A DNA stretch of 64,000 nt from Belliella filtrata (GTDB lineage Bacteria > Bacteroidota > Bacteroidia > Cytophagales > Cyclobacteriaceae): contig NZ_JAKZGP010000020.1 in NCBI RefSeq assembly GCF_022549775.1, forward strand, positions 1 to 64,000, written 5' to 3'. The notes beneath the pieces are model-generated. The model was not told the DNA's origin. It saw only the letters and a program-made list of their open reading frames with translations, and ran no database searches. The first letter of the stretch is position 1. Each line of letters starts with the position of its first letter. Shown here one piece after another: positions 37,110-48,525 of the stretch. A program made the position numbers and the translations under genes.

Positions 37110-37808
37110 ATGGCTAAGTTAACAAAAAAGCAAAAAGAAGCTCTTTCTAAGTACGACCCAAGCCAACAGTACTCTCTGGAGGAAGCTTCTTCAATTGTGA
37201 AGCAAATCACCAACACCAAGTTTGATGCTTCTGTAGATCTTGACGTTCGTTTGGGCGTAGATCCTAGAAAAGCTGATCAAATGGTAAGAGGAGTAGTCGC
37301 ACTTCCTCATGGAACAGGTAAGGATGTCAAGGTATTGGTACTATGTACCCCTGACAAAGAAGCCGAAGCCAAAGAAGCAGGTGCTGATTATGTTGGATTA
37401 GATGACTATATAGCAAAAATCGAAGGTGGATGGACTGATGTCGATGTGATCATCACCATGCCTAACGTAATGGCTAAAGTAGGTAGATTAGGTAGGGTTT
37501 TGGGACCTAGAGGCTTGATGCCTAACCCAAAATCTGGTACAGTGACCCTAGAAGTAGGTAAAGCTGTAAAAGAAGTGAAAGCAGGTAAGATCGATTTCAA
37601 AGTTGATAAATTTGGAATCATCCATGCAGGTATTGGTAAGGCATCTTTTACTCCTGAACAAATTCAGGAAAATGCAAAAGAACTTATTGCTACTATCTCT
37701 AAATTGAAGCCAGCTTCTTCTAAAGGAACGTATTTCAGAAGTATACATTTGTCAAGTACAATGTCACCTGGAATTATTGTAGATAAAGGTAGTATTCAAG
37801 GAATTTAA
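37110..37808 (+). CDS. rplA: 50S ribosomal protein L1
   Basis: L1 stalk protein that helps release deacylated tRNA, and in other bacteria represses its own operon. From [20 protein letters not shown] it has 232 residues; an earlier ATG at 37038 lies inside rplK and is rejected. [20 protein letters not shown] and [20 protein letters not shown] are the family signatures. Ends three bases before rplJ. Confidence 0.98.
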   Translation: MAKLTKKQKEALSKYDPSQQYSLEEASSIVKQITNTKFDASVDLDVRLGVDPRKADQMVRGVVALPHGTGKDVKVLVLCTPDKEAEAKEAGADYVGLDDYIAKIEGGWTDVDVIITMPNVMAKVGRLGRVLGPRGLMPNPKSGTVTLEVGKAVKEVKAGKIDFKVDKFGIIHAGIGKASFTPEQIQENAKELIATISKLKPASSKGTYFRSIHLSSTMSPGIIVDKGSIQGI

Positions 37809-37810
37809 TC

Positions 37811-38347
37811 ATGACTAGAGACGAGAAAAAAGTAATAATCGAAGGTCTTACAGAGAAATTCAAAGAAACCCCGTATTTCTACATTACTGATGCAGGGGGC
37901 TTTGATGTAGCTCAAGTAAATGCTTTCAGAAGAGTATGTTTCGAAAAAGGTGTTGAATATAAAGTTTATAAAAATACACTTATCGCTAAAGCGCTCGAGA
38001 ATCTTGAGGGTGATTATGTGAAGTTTTCGGAAGAAGCTCTAAAAGGATTTTCAGGAATAGTTTTCTCCAAAGAAGTTGGAAACCTTCCTGCTAAATTAAT
38101 CCTTGATTTCAGAAAAAAATTAGGTAAGAAGGAAACTAGACCAGTTTTCAAAGGAGCTTATATAGATTCAGATGTATTCATTGGAGAGAAGAATCTCGAA
38201 ATGTTGTCTACATTGAAATCTAAAAATGAACTTTTGGGAGATGTTATCGGTCTTCTTCTATCTCCAGCAAAAAATCTTGTTTCTGCACTTCAATATGGTC
38301 AGAACACTATCGCTGGTGTGGTTAAAACCCTTTCTGAAAAAGAATAA
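37811..38347 (+). CDS. rplJ: 50S ribosomal protein L10
   Basis: Anchors the L7/L12 dimers to the ribosome stalk base. 178 residues; TPYFYITDAGGFDVAQVNAFRRVC, YKVYKNTLIAKAL and the C-terminal LLSPAKNLVSALQYGQNTI, which is the L7/L12-binding helix. There is no extra space for the L10 leader before it (two bases to rplA), so classical L10 leader control is not at this position. Confidence 0.97.
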   Translation: MTRDEKKVIIEGLTEKFKETPYFYITDAGGFDVAQVNAFRRVCFEKGVEYKVYKNTLIAKALENLEGDYVKFSEEALKGFSGIVFSKEVGNLPAKLILDFRKKLGKKETRPVFKGAYIDSDVFIGEKNLEMLSTLKSKNELLGDVIGLLLSPAKNLVSALQYGQNTIAGVVKTLSEKE

Positions 38348-38398
38348 TCTTAATTTATCAAATCAATTAGTAAACACAACAATTTAAATATTAATACA

Positions 38399-38779
38399 AT
38401 GGCAGATCTTAAACAACTTGCTGATCAGTTGGTAAACTTGACTGTAAAAGAAGTAAAAGAATTGGCTGATATTTTGAAAGAGGATTATGGTATCGAGCCT
38501 GCTGCTGCTGGTGCTGTAATGGTAGCTGGTGGTGCTGCTGGAGACGGTGGAGCTGCTGAAGAAGAAAAAACTTCTTTCGATGTAATCCTTAAGGCCGCTG
38601 GCGGTCAAAAATTAGCTGTAGTTAAGCTTGTAAAAGAATTGACAGGTCTTGGCTTGAAAGAAGCTAAAGAACTAGTTGATAGTGCTCCTAAAGCTGTAAA
38701 AGAAGGAATCGCTAAAGACGAAGCTGAAGCTTTGAAAAAGTCTCTTGAAGAGGCTGGAGCTGAAGTAGAGATCAAGTAA
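38399..38779 (+). CDS. rplL: 50S ribosomal protein L7/L12
   Basis: Flexible stalk protein recruiting translational GTPases. 126 residues: N-terminal dimerisation domain (about 1-36), an Ala/Gly-rich hinge (GVMVAGGA-type, about 38-56) and the C-terminal domain with [20 protein letters not shown] and [20 protein letters not shown]. Followed 40 bases on by a hairpin that acts as terminator or attenuator before rpoB. Confidence 0.98.
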   Translation: MADLKQLADQLVNLTVKEVKELADILKEDYGIEPAAAGAVMVAGGAAGDGGAAEEEKTSFDVILKAAGGQKLAVVKLVKELTGLGLKEAKELVDSAPKAVKEGIAKDEAEALKKSLEEAGAEVEIK

Positions 38780-38819
38780 TTTGACTTTCTTTGCCAAATA
38801 GGTAAAGAGAACAGATTTA

Positions 38820-38845
38820 GACCTGACTTATTAGTCAGGTCTTTT
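38820..38845 (+). terminator. Attenuator between rplL and rpoB
   Basis: A nine-pair perfect stem GACCTGACT (38820-38828)/AGTCAGGTC (38833-38841) with a four-base loop and four T following. No clear promoter is seen between it and rpoB, so it probably lowers, rather than ends, transcription into rpoBC, as the rplL-rpoB attenuator does in E. coli. Confidence 0.7.
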
Positions 38846-38933
38846 CCTGTTTGTGCACAGGTAAAAAATTGCACTATTTCAAGCGAAAATTGTCGCATTC
38901 GGTTATTAATTATCACTATAAATATATACTGCC

Positions 38934-41900
38934 TTGGCTATCCAGAATCAACCCGAAAGGAAAAGTTTCTCATCTATTAAGGTAGTCAAAGACTATCCGG
39001 ATTTCTTAGATATCCAATTACAATCCTTCAAAGACTTTTTCCAGCTAGATACTCCAGCTGAAAGAAGGAGACAGGATGGTCTTTTCAAAGTGTTCTCTGA
39101 GAACTTCCCTATAAGTGACTCAAGAGAAAACTTCACTCTTGAATTTATTGACTATGCTGTAGATCCTCCAAAATACAACATTGAAGAATGTATTGATAGA
39201 GGTCTTACTTATTCTGTTCCACTCAAAGCCAAACTTCGACTTTTGTGCTCTGATGAAGACAATGAGGATTTTGAAACAATCGAGCAGGAAGTTTTCCTTG
39301 GGAATCTCCCATACATGACTGAAAAAGGCTCATTTGTGATCAATGGTGCAGAAAGAGTTATCGTTTCTCAACTTCACAGATCGCCAGGTGTTTTCTTTGC
39401 TCAAAGTAAGCATACCAACGGTACCAAATTGTATTCTGCCAGAATTATTCCTTTCAAAGGAAGTTGGATAGAATTTGCTACTGACATCAATAATGTGATG
39501 TACGCTTACATTGATAGAAAGAAAAAGTTTCCTGTTACCACTCTTCTTAGAGCTATAGGATTTGGTTCTGATAAGGAGATTTTGGATCTTTTTGGTCTTT
39601 CTGAAGAAGTCGCTGCTACGAAAGCTGCACTTAAGAAAGTGTCAGGTAGAAAACTTGCTGCTAGGGTATTGAGGACTTGGGTGGAAGATTTTGTGGATGA
39701 AGATACTGGTGAGGTTGTTTCTATCGATAGAAATGAAGTTTTGTTAGAAAGAGATTCTATCCTTACTGATGAGGATATTGAAATGATTCTTGATTCTGGT
39801 GCAAAATCTATCATTCTTCATAGAGAGGATGTAAATGTAGCTGATTATTCCATTATCTATAATACACTCCAAAAAGATAACTCAAACTCCGAGAAGGAAG
39901 CAGTAGAGGTAATTTACCGTCAGTTGAGAAATACCGAAGCTCCAGATGAAGCAACAGCAAGAGAGGTTATTCATGGACTTTTCTTCTCTGATAAAAGATA
40001 TGATCTTGGTGAAGTAGGTAGATACCGAATCAACAAAAAGCTTGGTTTGAATATCGATGCGGATAAAATCGTATTGACCACTGAAGATATTATCAATATA
40101 GTAAAATACTTGATCGGTTTGATCAACTCAAAAGCTGTAGTAGATGATATAGATCACCTTTCTAATAGAAGGGTAAGAACTGTTGGTGAGCAACTTTATA
40201 GTCAATTCGGAGTTGGTCTTGCTAGAATGGCAAGAACGATCCGTGAAAGAATGAACGTAAGAGATAACGAAGATTTTAAACCTGTTGATTTGATCAACGC
40301 TAGGACACTTTCTTCAGTAATCAACTCTTTCTTTGGAACCAATCAATTGTCTCAGTTTATGGATCAAACCAATCCACTTGCTGAACTTACTCACAAAAGA
40401 AGACTTTCTGCACTCGGGCCAGGTGGTCTTTCTAGAGAAAGAGCTGGTTTCGAAGTTCGTGATGTTCACTATACTCACTATGGTCGTCTTTGTACTATTG
40501 AAACTCCAGAAGGTCCAAACATTGGATTGATCTCTTCGCTTTGTGTGCATGCCAAAGTGAATTCTATGGGATTCTTAGAAACCCCATATAGAAAAGTAAA
40601 AGAAGGTAAAGTAGCCATGGATACGGAAGATATCGTATTCTTGACTGCTGAGGAAGAGGATGATAATAATATTGCTCAGGCCAATGCTCCTTTGGACGAA
40701 GAAGGTAACTTCATCAACGATAGAGTCAAAGCAAGATTTGAAGGTGATTTCCCTGTTCTTGATCCAAAAGAGATTAGCTATATGGATGTTGCGCCTAACC
40801 AAATTGTTTCTGTAGCTGCATCATTGATTCCTTTCCTTGAGCATGATGATGCAAACCGGGCTTTGATGGGATCAAACATGCAACGTCAAGCAGTTCCTTT
40901 GCTAAAAGCCGAGTCACCAATTGTAGGTACTGGTTTGGAAGCAAAAGCTGCTATTGATTCAAGAGCTTTGATTATTGCAGAGACTGATGGTGTAGTAGAC
41001 TATGTGGATGCTACTAAGATCACAATTAAATACGATTTGACTGAAGATGACTTGTTAGTTAACTTTAGCGATGAGTATAAGACATATAACTTGGTGAAAT
41101 TCAGAAGAACTAATCAAGACACTACAATCAATCTTACACCTTTGGTTCTTAAAGGACAAAAAGTGAAGAAAGGCCAAGTTTTGGTAGAAGGTTATGCTAC
41201 TAATAATGGTGAGTTAGCATTGGGTAAAAACCTTAGAGTTGCTTACATGCCTTGGCAAGGATATAACTTTGAGGATGCTATCGTTATCTCTGAGAGGGTA
41301 GCCCGAGAAGATATCTTTACTTCAATTCACATTGAAGAATTCCAGCTTGAAGTAAGGGATACCAAGAGAGGTGAGGAGGAGTTGACATCTGAGATACCGA
41401 ACGTTTCGGAAGAGGCTGTGAAAAATCTTGATGAAAATGGAATCATCAGAGTTGGAGCTGAACTTAAGGAAGGTGATATTATTATAGGTAAAATTACACC
41501 AAAAGGTGAAACTGATCCAACTCCAGAAGAAAAGCTTCTTAGAGCAATCTTTGGTGACAAGGCAGGTGATGTAAAAGATGCTTCTTTGAAAGCTTCGCCT
41601 TCATTGAATGGAGTAGTTATCGAAACCAAGCTCTTCTCAAGACCGAAGAAGGATAAGGATCTAAGAGCAAAAGCAAAATCAGAGGTTGAAAAATTGAAAG
41701 CGAAATATTCTAAGGATCTCCTAGGAATCAGAGCTAAAATGATCAATAAGTTGATTGCACTTTTGGACGGTAAGACTTCTCAAGGTGTCAAGCATAAGTT
41801 TGGTGATGAAATTATCAGCAAAGGAGTGAAGTTCAATGCTAAAAATATTGAGCAGAATTTATTCCCTAGCAAAAACCCTTATAGGGACGAATCCAACTAT

Positions 41901-42809
41901 AATGTACAAGAAGAGGCAAATCTTATTTCTGACATTATTTTGGATGACTGGACAGATGAAGCACATACCAATAAACTGATACAGTATTTGGTTAAGAACT
42001 ATATCAATGCAAGAAATGAAATCTCTGGTATCTTCAAGCGCGATAAATTTACTTTAGAAGTAGGAGATGAGCTTCCAGCAGGTATTGTTCAGCTTGCCAA
42101 AGTATATGTTGCCAAAAAGCGTAAGCTTAAAGTTGGGGATAAAATGGCAGGTAGACACGGTAATAAAGGTATCGTGGCAAGGATCGTAAGGGAGGAAGAT
42201 ATGCCTTTCTTAGAGGACGGAACTCCAATGGATATCGTATTGAACCCACTTGGTGTACCTTCTAGGATGAACATCGGACAGATCTTCGAAACTGTACTTG
42301 CTTGGGCAGGTCACAAAATGGGTAAGAAATATGCTACACCAATCTTTGACGGTGCTACCATGGAGGAAGTTGCTGAAGAACTTGATAAGGCAGGATTACC
42401 AGCATATGGTAGGACTTACCTTTACGATGGTCTTACAGGTAAGAAGTTTGATCAGCCTGTTACTGTGGGTATAGCTTATATGTTGAAGTTAGGTCACTTA
42501 GTAGATGATAAGATGCACGCAAGATCTATTGGACCATACTCCTTGATTACACAGCAGCCACTTGGGGGTAAGGCTCAATTTGGTGGTCAGAGATTCGGTG
42601 AGATGGAAGTGTGGGCGTTAGAGGCATTCGGTGCATCTCACGTTCTTCAAGAAATCCTAACAGTGAAGTCTGATGATGTAGTAGGTAGAGCAAAAGCTTA
42701 CGAAGCTATCGTGAAAGGGGAGAATCTTCCTAAACCAAACATACCAGAATCATTCAATGTATTGGTGCATGAGCTTAGAGGTTTGGCTTTAGAAATTACC
42801 TTAGACTAA
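38934..42809 (+). CDS. rpoB: DNA-directed RNA polymerase subunit beta
   Basis: Catalytic subunit of RNA polymerase and rifampicin target. The 1291-residue product begins at a TTG codon: translation from it gives [20 protein letters not shown], which aligns with the usual Bacteroidota start. Rifampicin region [20 protein letters not shown] is followed by [18 protein letters not shown], all wild-type in appearance. [12 protein letters not shown] and the C-terminal [19 protein letters not shown] are present. Ends 47 bases before rpoC, with a GC-rich hairpin between. Confidence 0.97.
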   Translation: MAIQNQPERKSFSSIKVVKDYPDFLDIQLQSFKDFFQLDTPAERRRQDGLFKVFSENFPISDSRENFTLEFIDYAVDPPKYNIEECIDRGLTYSVPLKAKLRLLCSDEDNEDFETIEQEVFLGNLPYMTEKGSFVINGAERVIVSQLHRSPGVFFAQSKHTNGTKLYSARIIPFKGSWIEFATDINNVMYAYIDRKKKFPVTTLLRAIGFGSDKEILDLFGLSEEVAATKAALKKVSGRKLAARVLRTWVEDFVDEDTGEVVSIDRNEVLLERDSILTDEDIEMILDSGAKSIILHREDVNVADYSIIYNTLQKDNSNSEKEAVEVIYRQLRNTEAPDEATAREVIHGLFFSDKRYDLGEVGRYRINKKLGLNIDADKIVLTTEDIINIVKYLIGLINSKAVVDDIDHLSNRRVRTVGEQLYSQFGVGLARMARTIRERMNVRDNEDFKPVDLINARTLSSVINSFFGTNQLSQFMDQTNPLAELTHKRRLSALGPGGLSRERAGFEVRDVHYTHYGRLCTIETPEGPNIGLISSLCVHAKVNSMGFLETPYRKVKEGKVAMDTEDIVFLTAEEEDDNNIAQANAPLDEEGNFINDRVKARFEGDFPVLDPKEISYMDVAPNQIVSVAASLIPFLEHDDANRALMGSNMQRQAVPLLKAESPIVGTGLEAKAAIDSRALIIAETDGVVDYVDATKITIKYDLTEDDLLVNFSDEYKTYNLVKFRRTNQDTTINLTPLVLKGQKVKKGQVLVEGYATNNGELALGKNLRVAYMPWQGYNFEDAIVISERVAREDIFTSIHIEEFQLEVRDTKRGEEELTSEIPNVSEEAVKNLDENGIIRVGAELKEGDIIIGKITPKGETDPTPEEKLLRAIFGDKAGDVKDASLKASPSLNGVVIETKLFSRPKKDKDLRAKAKSEVEKLKAKYSKDLLGIRAKMINKLIALLDGKTSQGVKHKFGDEIISKGVKFNAKNIEQNLFPSKNPYRDESNYNVQEEANLISDIILDDWTDEAHTNKLIQYLVKNYINARNEISGIFKRDKFTLEVGDELPAGIVQLAKVYVAKKRKLKVGDKMAGRHGNKGIVARIVREEDMPFLEDGTPMDIVLNPLGVPSRMNIGQIFETVLAWAGHKMGKKYATPIFDGATMEEVAEELDKAGLPAYGRTYLYDGLTGKKFDQPVTVGIAYMLKLGHLVDDKMHARSIGPYSLITQQPLGGKAQFGGQRFGEMEVWALEAFGASHVLQEILTVKSDDVVGRAKAYEAIVKGENLPKPNIPESFNVLVHELRGLALEITLD

Positions 42810-42821
42810 TAGAAAAAATAC

Positions 42822-42835
42822 GGGCCGCAAGGCCC
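42822..42835 (+). promoter_or_regulatory. GC-rich GCAA-capped hairpin between rpoB and rpoC
   Basis: GGGCC-GCAA-GGCCC: five GC pairs closed by a GNRA tetraloop, in otherwise AT-rich DNA. No T run follows, so it is not a terminator. It may be an mRNA processing or stability element, or a protein site, 22 bases ahead of the rpoC ATG. Confidence 0.45.
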
Positions 42836-42856
42836 TTAACATACTCTTCAAATATT

Positions 42857-45800
42857 ATGGCGTTCAGAAAAAACAAAAAACTAAACAACGACTTTTCCAG
42901 AGTCACTATTAGTTTGGCTTCTCCAGAGTCAATCCTGGATAGCTCTCATGGTGAAGTGACGCAACCTGAAACAATCAACTACAGAACTTACAAACCTGAA
43001 ATGGGTGGATTGTTTTGTGAGAGGATCTTCGGGCCTGTCAAAGACTGGGAGTGTCATTGTGGTAAATACAAGCGCATAAGATATAAAGGTATCATTTGTG
43101 ACAGATGTGGTGTTGAAGTGACTGAGAAAAAAGTGCGAAGAGAAAGAATGGGCCACATTGAATTGGTCGTTCCTGTAGCGCACATTTGGTACTTCAAATC
43201 CCTTCCAAACAAAATTGGATACTTGTTGGGCTTACCAACGAAGAAATTGGATCAAATTGTTTATTATGAACGATACGCTGTCGTTCAAGCTGGTGTGAAA
43301 GCTGAAGAAGGAATCCAGTATTTAGACTTTTTGACAGAAGACGAGTATTTGGATATCATGGATAAGCTTCCAAAAGAAAACCAAATGCTTGACGATGATG
43401 ATCCAAGCAAATTCATCGCAAAAATGGGTGCTGAGGCAATTGAAATGTTGTTAGCAAGACTTGATCTTGATGACCTTTCTTATAGCCTAAGACACCAAGC
43501 AGCCACAGATACTTCTCAACAGAGAAAAGCTGAGGCACTAAAAAGACTGAAAGTAGTAGAGGCATTTAGAGATGCAAGAACCAGAATCGAAAATCGTCCT
43601 GAATGGATGGTAGTAAGAATGGTTCCTGTAATTCCACCAGAATTGAGACCTTTGGTTCCTTTGGATGGTGGTAGATTTGCTACTTCAGATTTGAACGATC
43701 TTTACAGAAGGGTAATCATTAGAAACAACCGTCTGAAAAGATTAATAGATATCAAAGCACCAGAAGTGATCTTGAGAAACGAAAAGAGAATGCTTCAGGA
43801 AGCTGTAGATTCGCTTTTTGACAACTCTAGAAAAGTGAACGCTGTAAGATCTGATGGTAACAGAGCGCTCAAGTCTCTTTCTGACATGCTGAAAGGTAAG
43901 CAGGGTAGATTCCGTCAAAACCTACTAGGTAAGAGGGTAGATTACTCTGGACGTTCGGTTATTGTCGTAGGTCCCGAGTTGAAGCTTCATGAATGTGGAT
44001 TGCCAAAAAATATGGCTGCAGAACTTTTCAAACCTTTCATTATCAGGAAGCTGATTGAAAGAGGTATTGTAAAGACTGTTAAATCTGCTAAAAAGATTGT
44101 AGATAGAAAGGATCCAGTAGTTTGGGATATTTTGGAAAACGTGCTTAAAGGACACCCCGTGTTGCTTAACCGAGCTCCAACACTTCACAGATTGGGTATC
44201 CAGGCGTTTCAGCCGAAATTGATCGAAGGAAAAGCTATTCAGTTACACCCATTGGTATGTACAGCATTCAATGCTGACTTTGATGGTGATCAGATGGCAG
44301 TTCACGTTCCACTAGGGCATGAAGCGATTTTGGAAGCTTCTACCTTGATGCTTTCTTCACACAATATCTTGAATCCAGCTAATGGAGCACCGATTACTGT
44401 ACCTTCTCAGGATATGGTTCTTGGTCTATATTATGTGACTAAGGGTAAGAAATCAACACCTGAAGAACCTGTTATTGGTGAAGGATTGACTTTCTATGGT
44501 GAGGAAGAAGTGATTATTGCTTTGAATGAAGGAAGAATCTCACAACATGCATTGATCAAATGTAAAGTCACTGTAAGAGAAGGTGGTGAGTTAGTTGAAA
44601 AAGTCATTGATACTGTTGCTGGTAGATTGATCTTCAATCAGTTCGTTCCTGAAGAAGTAGGGTACGTAAATGAATTGCTTACCAAGAAAAAGCTTCAGCA
44701 GATTATTGCCGAAGTAGTAAAAATCTGTGGTATTGCAAGGACTGCTCAGTTCTTGGATGATATCAAGCATCTAGGTTTCCAAATGGCTTACTCAGGTGGT
44801 CTTTCCATGGGGCTTAATGATGTCATCATTCCTGATGAGAAGGATCCTTTGATCAATAAAGCGAAAGAGGAAGTTGATCAAGTATGGAACAACTACTTGA
44901 TGGGTCTGATCACAGATAATGAAAGATATAACCAAGTAATTGATATTTGGACTAGAACTAACTCCAATTTGACCAACATTTTGATGCGTCAGATGGAAGA
45001 AGATAAGCAAGGTTTCAATGCCATCTACATGATGATGCACTCAGGAGCTAGAGGTTCTAGAGAGCAGATTCGTCAGCTTGGAGGTATGAGAGGATTGATG
45101 GCCAAGCCACAGAAAAACCTTCAAGGTTCAGTTGGTGAGATCATCGAAAACCCAATCTTGTCCAACTTTAAAGAAGGATTGGATGTATTGGAGTACTTTA
45201 TCTCTACGCACGGTGCCCGTAAGGGTCTTGCAGATACGGCATTGAAAACTGCCGATGCAGGTTACTTGACCAGAAGACTTGTGGACGTTGCTCAGGATAT
45301 GATTATTTCTGAAGAGGATTGTGGTACACTAAGAGGACTTATCGTTCAGCCATTAAGAGATAATGACGAGATTGTAGAACCACTTTCTGAAAGAATTGTG
45401 GGAAGAGTTTCTGTTCATGATGTAGTAGATCCTATTACTGAAGAGATATTGGTAAGTTCTGGAGATACAATCTCTGATGATATTGCAAAAAGAATAGATG
45501 AATCAGCTATCGACGAAGTTGAAATCAGGTCAGTATTGACTTGTGAGACTCGTAGAGGAGTCTGTGCGAAATGTTATGGTAGAAATCTAACTACCGGTAA
45601 CTTAGTTCAGAACGGTGAATCTGTAGGTGTTATTGCAGCACAGTCCATCGGTGAGCCAGGTACGCAGCTTACACTAAGAACTTTCCACGTAGGGGGTACT
45701 GCATCGAACATTTCAGTAGAAGCTAGCATCAATGCCAAGTTTGATGGTGTTGTTGAGTTTGAAGAAGAACTGAGATGGATTGAGACCACCAACAAAGATG

Positions 45801-47161
45801 GTGACCCTGTTTCTATCGTGATGGGGAGATCTGGAGAAATCAAGATCAACGATTCAAAGGGTAAGTTGTTAGTTTCTAACCACGTACCTTATGGAGCAGT
45901 TCTAAATGTGAAGGATGGACAAAAGATAGCAAAAGGTGATTCTCTTTGTACTTGGGATCCGTACAATGCTGTGATCTTGTCTGAGTTTGATGGTGAAATC
46001 GAATTTGAAGCTATCATTGAAGGTGTTACCTTCAAAGAGGTAGCTGATGATCAGACTGGATATAGAGAGAAGGTTATTATCGATACCAAAGATAAAACGA
46101 AAAACCCTGCTGTAGTTGTTAATTACGGAGATGAAAATAAGGCGTACAACATTCCAGTAGGTGCTCACTTAGCTGTAGAAGCTGGTGACAAAGTTCGTGC
46201 TGGTCAAATCCTTGTGAAAATCCCAAGATCTGTAGGTAAGACTAGAGATATTACAGGAGGTCTTCCACGAGTTACTGAATTGTTCGAAGCAAGAAACCCA
46301 TCAAACCCAGCAGTTGTGTCTGAGATTGACGGTGTAGTAACTTATGGTGGTATCAAAAGAGGTAATAGAGAAATCTTTATTGAATCAAAAGATGGTGTCA
46401 AAAAGAGATACATGGTATCCCTTTCCAAGCACATTCTTGTTCAAGAAAATGACTTTATCAGGGCAGGTGAACCCTTATCAGATGGTGCTATCACGCCAAA
46501 TGACATATTGTCTATCAAAGGTCCAACTGCAGTACAAGAGTATCTAGTAAATGAAATTCAAGAGGTTTACAGACTTCAAGGTGTGAAGATCAATGATAAG
46601 CATATTGAAGTAATTGTAAGTCAAATGATGCAGAAAGTAGAAATACTTGATGCTGGAGATACAGGATTCTTACAAGGACAGATAGTAGATAAATGGGCTT
46701 TCAGAGAGGAGAATGATAATATTCTTGACAAGAAAGTAGTTATGGATGCTGGAGAATCTAGTACTTTGAAAGCAGGTATGATCATTACCGCTAGAAGGCT
46801 TAGAGATGAGAATTCAAGCTTGAAGCGTAAAGACTTGAAATTGGTACAAGTGAGAGATGCAGAGACTGCTGTGTCACGTCCAACACTTCAAGGAATTACA
46901 GCTGCATCGTTAGGTACTGAAAGCTTTATCTCAGCAGCATCATTCCAAGAGACGACCAAAGTCTTGAGTGAAGCAGCCATTAGAGGTAAGCGTGATGAAC
47001 TACTCGGATTGAAAGAAAACGTAATCGTTGGACATTTGATCCCAGCTGGTACAGGTCAGAGAGCATTCAATGATGTCATTGTAGGGTCACTTGATGAATA
47101 TGAAAGACTTTCTGGAGAAAAAGAAAGAGTAAGTTCTAAATCTAGGGAATTAGCTAGATAG
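42857..47161 (+). CDS. rpoC: DNA-directed RNA polymerase subunit beta'
   Basis: Carries the catalytic Mg of RNA polymerase in [15 protein letters not shown]. 1434 residues. The N-terminal zinc site is visible in CHCGKYKR and [10 protein letters not shown]; the second zinc site in [39 protein letters not shown] and [18 protein letters not shown] are further hallmarks. Length fits the Bacteroidota form. A terminator follows 23 bases later. Confidence 0.98.
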   Translation: MAFRKNKKLNNDFSRVTISLASPESILDSSHGEVTQPETINYRTYKPEMGGLFCERIFGPVKDWECHCGKYKRIRYKGIICDRCGVEVTEKKVRRERMGHIELVVPVAHIWYFKSLPNKIGYLLGLPTKKLDQIVYYERYAVVQAGVKAEEGIQYLDFLTEDEYLDIMDKLPKENQMLDDDDPSKFIAKMGAEAIEMLLARLDLDDLSYSLRHQAATDTSQQRKAEALKRLKVVEAFRDARTRIENRPEWMVVRMVPVIPPELRPLVPLDGGRFATSDLNDLYRRVIIRNNRLKRLIDIKAPEVILRNEKRMLQEAVDSLFDNSRKVNAVRSDGNRALKSLSDMLKGKQGRFRQNLLGKRVDYSGRSVIVVGPELKLHECGLPKNMAAELFKPFIIRKLIERGIVKTVKSAKKIVDRKDPVVWDILENVLKGHPVLLNRAPTLHRLGIQAFQPKLIEGKAIQLHPLVCTAFNADFDGDQMAVHVPLGHEAILEASTLMLSSHNILNPANGAPITVPSQDMVLGLYYVTKGKKSTPEEPVIGEGLTFYGEEEVIIALNEGRISQHALIKCKVTVREGGELVEKVIDTVAGRLIFNQFVPEEVGYVNELLTKKKLQQIIAEVVKICGIARTAQFLDDIKHLGFQMAYSGGLSMGLNDVIIPDEKDPLINKAKEEVDQVWNNYLMGLITDNERYNQVIDIWTRTNSNLTNILMRQMEEDKQGFNAIYMMMHSGARGSREQIRQLGGMRGLMAKPQKNLQGSVGEIIENPILSNFKEGLDVLEYFISTHGARKGLADTALKTADAGYLTRRLVDVAQDMIISEEDCGTLRGLIVQPLRDNDEIVEPLSERIVGRVSVHDVVDPITEEILVSSGDTISDDIAKRIDESAIDEVEIRSVLTCETRRGVCAKCYGRNLTTGNLVQNGESVGVIAAQSIGEPGTQLTLRTFHVGGTASNISVEASINAKFDGVVEFEEELRWIETTNKDGDPVSIVMGRSGEIKINDSKGKLLVSNHVPYGAVLNVKDGQKIAKGDSLCTWDPYNAVILSEFDGEIEFEAIIEGVTFKEVADDQTGYREKVIIDTKDKTKNPAVVVNYGDENKAYNIPVGAHLAVEAGDKVRAGQILVKIPRSVGKTRDITGGLPRVTELFEARNPSNPAVVSEIDGVVTYGGIKRGNREIFIESKDGVKKRYMVSLSKHILVQENDFIRAGEPLSDGAITPNDILSIKGPTAVQEYLVNEIQEVYRLQGVKINDKHIEVIVSQMMQKVEILDAGDTGFLQGQIVDKWAFREENDNILDKKVVMDAGESSTLKAGMIITARRLRDENSSLKRKDLKLVQVRDAETAVSRPTLQGITAASLGTESFISAASFQETTKVLSEAAIRGKRDELLGLKENVIVGHLIPAGTGQRAFNDVIVGSLDEYERLSGEKERVSSKSRELAR

Positions 47162-47184
47162 AAACATATAGTAATTAAAAATTC

Positions 47185-47213
47185 AAAAGGCCTGTTTTAT
47201 ACAGGCCTTTTTT
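47185..47213 (+). terminator. Terminator of rpoBC
   Basis: An 11-pair perfect stem AAAAGGCCTGT (47185-47195)/ACAGGCCTTTT (47201-47211) with a five-base loop, ending in seven consecutive T. The DUF3467 gene starts 12 bases later. Confidence 0.85.
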
Positions 47214-47225
47214 AATCAAAAAATT

Positions 47226-47546
47226 ATGGATCAAAATAACAACCCACAAGATCAGCAAATCAATGTTGAGCTTTCTGAAGAAATTGCAGAAGGAACATAT
47301 GCTAACTTAGCAATGATAGCACATTCTCACTCGGAATTTGTGATTGATTTCATCAGAATGATGCCTGGAGTACCCAAGGCCAAGGTGAAATCCAGGATAA
47401 TTATGACACCTGATCATGCTAAACGTTTGCTAGCAGCATTGAAGGACAATATCAATAAGTACGAAAATGCGTTTGGCAAAATTCAAGGAGGTGGAGAAGG
47501 TGTATCGTTTCCACTGAATTTCGGAGGTACAACAGGTGAGGCTTGA
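47226..47546 (+). CDS. DUF3467 domain protein
   Basis: The 106-residue product has the DUF3467 pattern: INVELSEEIAEGTYANLAMI, then HSHSEFVIDFIRMMPGVPKAKVKSRIIM and a helix MTPDHAKRLLAALKDNI. No signal or membrane segment. It is a conserved neighbour of rpoC in Bacteroidota and its function is unknown; the location after the rpoC terminator suggests low-level or read-through expression. Confidence 0.85.
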   Translation: MDQNNNPQDQQINVELSEEIAEGTYANLAMIAHSHSEFVIDFIRMMPGVPKAKVKSRIIMTPDHAKRLLAALKDNINKYENAFGKIQGGGEGVSFPLNFGGTTGEA

Positions 47547-47567
47547 CAAAAATATAACATCTTAATT

Positions 47568-47597
47568 TTGTTTGTTTTACCTATTTGTTTACCTTTG
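47568..47597 (+). promoter_or_regulatory. Promoter of rpsL-rpsG-fusA-rpsJ
   Basis: TTG (47568-47570), exactly 19 bases, TACCTTTG (47590-47597), then CAGTCC. Full consensus match. The same TTTGCAGTCC follows the -7 of the rplC promoter at 51127-51156. Start of transcription about 45 bases ahead of the rpsL ATG. Confidence 0.85.
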
Positions 47598-47646
47598 CAG
47601 TCCAAAATTCATAAGTTTAAAGGAACAAAATAAATTTTATCAATTA

Positions 47647-48030
47647 ATGCCTACTATACAACAGTTAGTAAGAAAAGGTAGAGTTACCCTTGAGACTAAG
47701 TCCAAGTCTAGAGCTTTGGACGCTTGTCCTCAAAGAAGAGGGGTTTGTACCAGGGTGTACACTACCACGCCTAAGAAGCCAAACTCAGCGATGAGAAAAG
47801 TGGCTAGGGTAAGATTGACGAACGGAAAAGAGGTGAATGCCTACATTCCAGGTGAAGGTCACAATTTGCAAGAGCACTCTATCGTCTTGATCAGAGGTGG
47901 TCGTGTGAAAGATCTACCAGGTGTAAGATATCACATCATCCGAGGTGCACTAGATACAGCAGGAGTAAAAGACCGTAAGCAAGGTCGTTCCAAGTATGGT
48001 GCTAAGCGTCCTAAGGATGCTAAAAAATAA
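47647..48030 (+). CDS. rpsL: 30S ribosomal protein S12
   Basis: Decoding-site protein. From [20 protein letters not shown] it has 127 residues; the longer frame from 47572 starts within the promoter and is rejected. [20 protein letters not shown] and [16 protein letters not shown] are diagnostic. Lys residues at the streptomycin-associated PKKPNSA site are wild-type in appearance. Confidence 0.98.
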   Translation: MPTIQQLVRKGRVTLETKSKSRALDACPQRRGVCTRVYTTTPKKPNSAMRKVARVRLTNGKEVNAYIPGEGHNLQEHSIVLIRGGRVKDLPGVRYHIIRGALDTAGVKDRKQGRSKYGAKRPKDAKK

Positions 48031-48052
48031 GACATTATAACATTTAGAAAAA

Positions 48053-48520
48053 ATGAGAAAAGCGAAACCAAAAAAGAGATATATTCTTCCTGATCCGAAG
48101 TTTAATGATACTTTGGTAACAAAGTTTGTAAACTGCCTAATGGTGGATGGTAAGAAGAGTATTGCTTACAAAATTTTCTACGATGCAGTCGAGAAAGTTG
48201 AAGAAAAAGTAGGTGAGAACGGTCTTGAGGTTTGGAAAAAAGCGCTTAACAATATAACTCCAGCTGTAGAGGTGAAGAGTCGTAGAGTTGGTGGTGCTAC
48301 TTTCCAGGTCCCAATGGAAGTTAGACCTGAAAGAAAGTTGTCCCTAGGGATCAAGTGGATGATCACTTATGCCAGAAGAAGGGGTGAGAAAACTATGATG
48401 GATAGACTTGCAGGTGAAATCATCTCCGCATCAAAAGGAGAAGGTGCAGCTGTAAAGAAAAAAGACGATACACATAGAATGGCTGAAGCCAATAAAGCAT
48501 TCTCACACTTTAGATTTTAA
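48053..48520 (+). CDS. rpsG: 30S ribosomal protein S7
   Basis: Initiates assembly of the 30S head. 155 residues; [40 protein letters not shown] and the C-terminal [16 protein letters not shown] are diagnostic. Five bases before fusA. Confidence 0.98.
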   Translation: MRKAKPKKRYILPDPKFNDTLVTKFVNCLMVDGKKSIAYKIFYDAVEKVEEKVGENGLEVWKKALNNITPAVEVKSRRVGGATFQVPMEVRPERKLSLGIKWMITYARRRGEKTMMDRLAGEIISASKGEGAAVKKKDDTHRMAEANKAFSHFRF

Positions 48521-48525
48521 TTGAA

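Noticed and set aside
41327-41746. 139-codon antisense frame within rpoB
   Set aside because: Codon-composition shadow of rpoB; Ser/Phe-rich, low-complexity translation with no domain and no independent signals.
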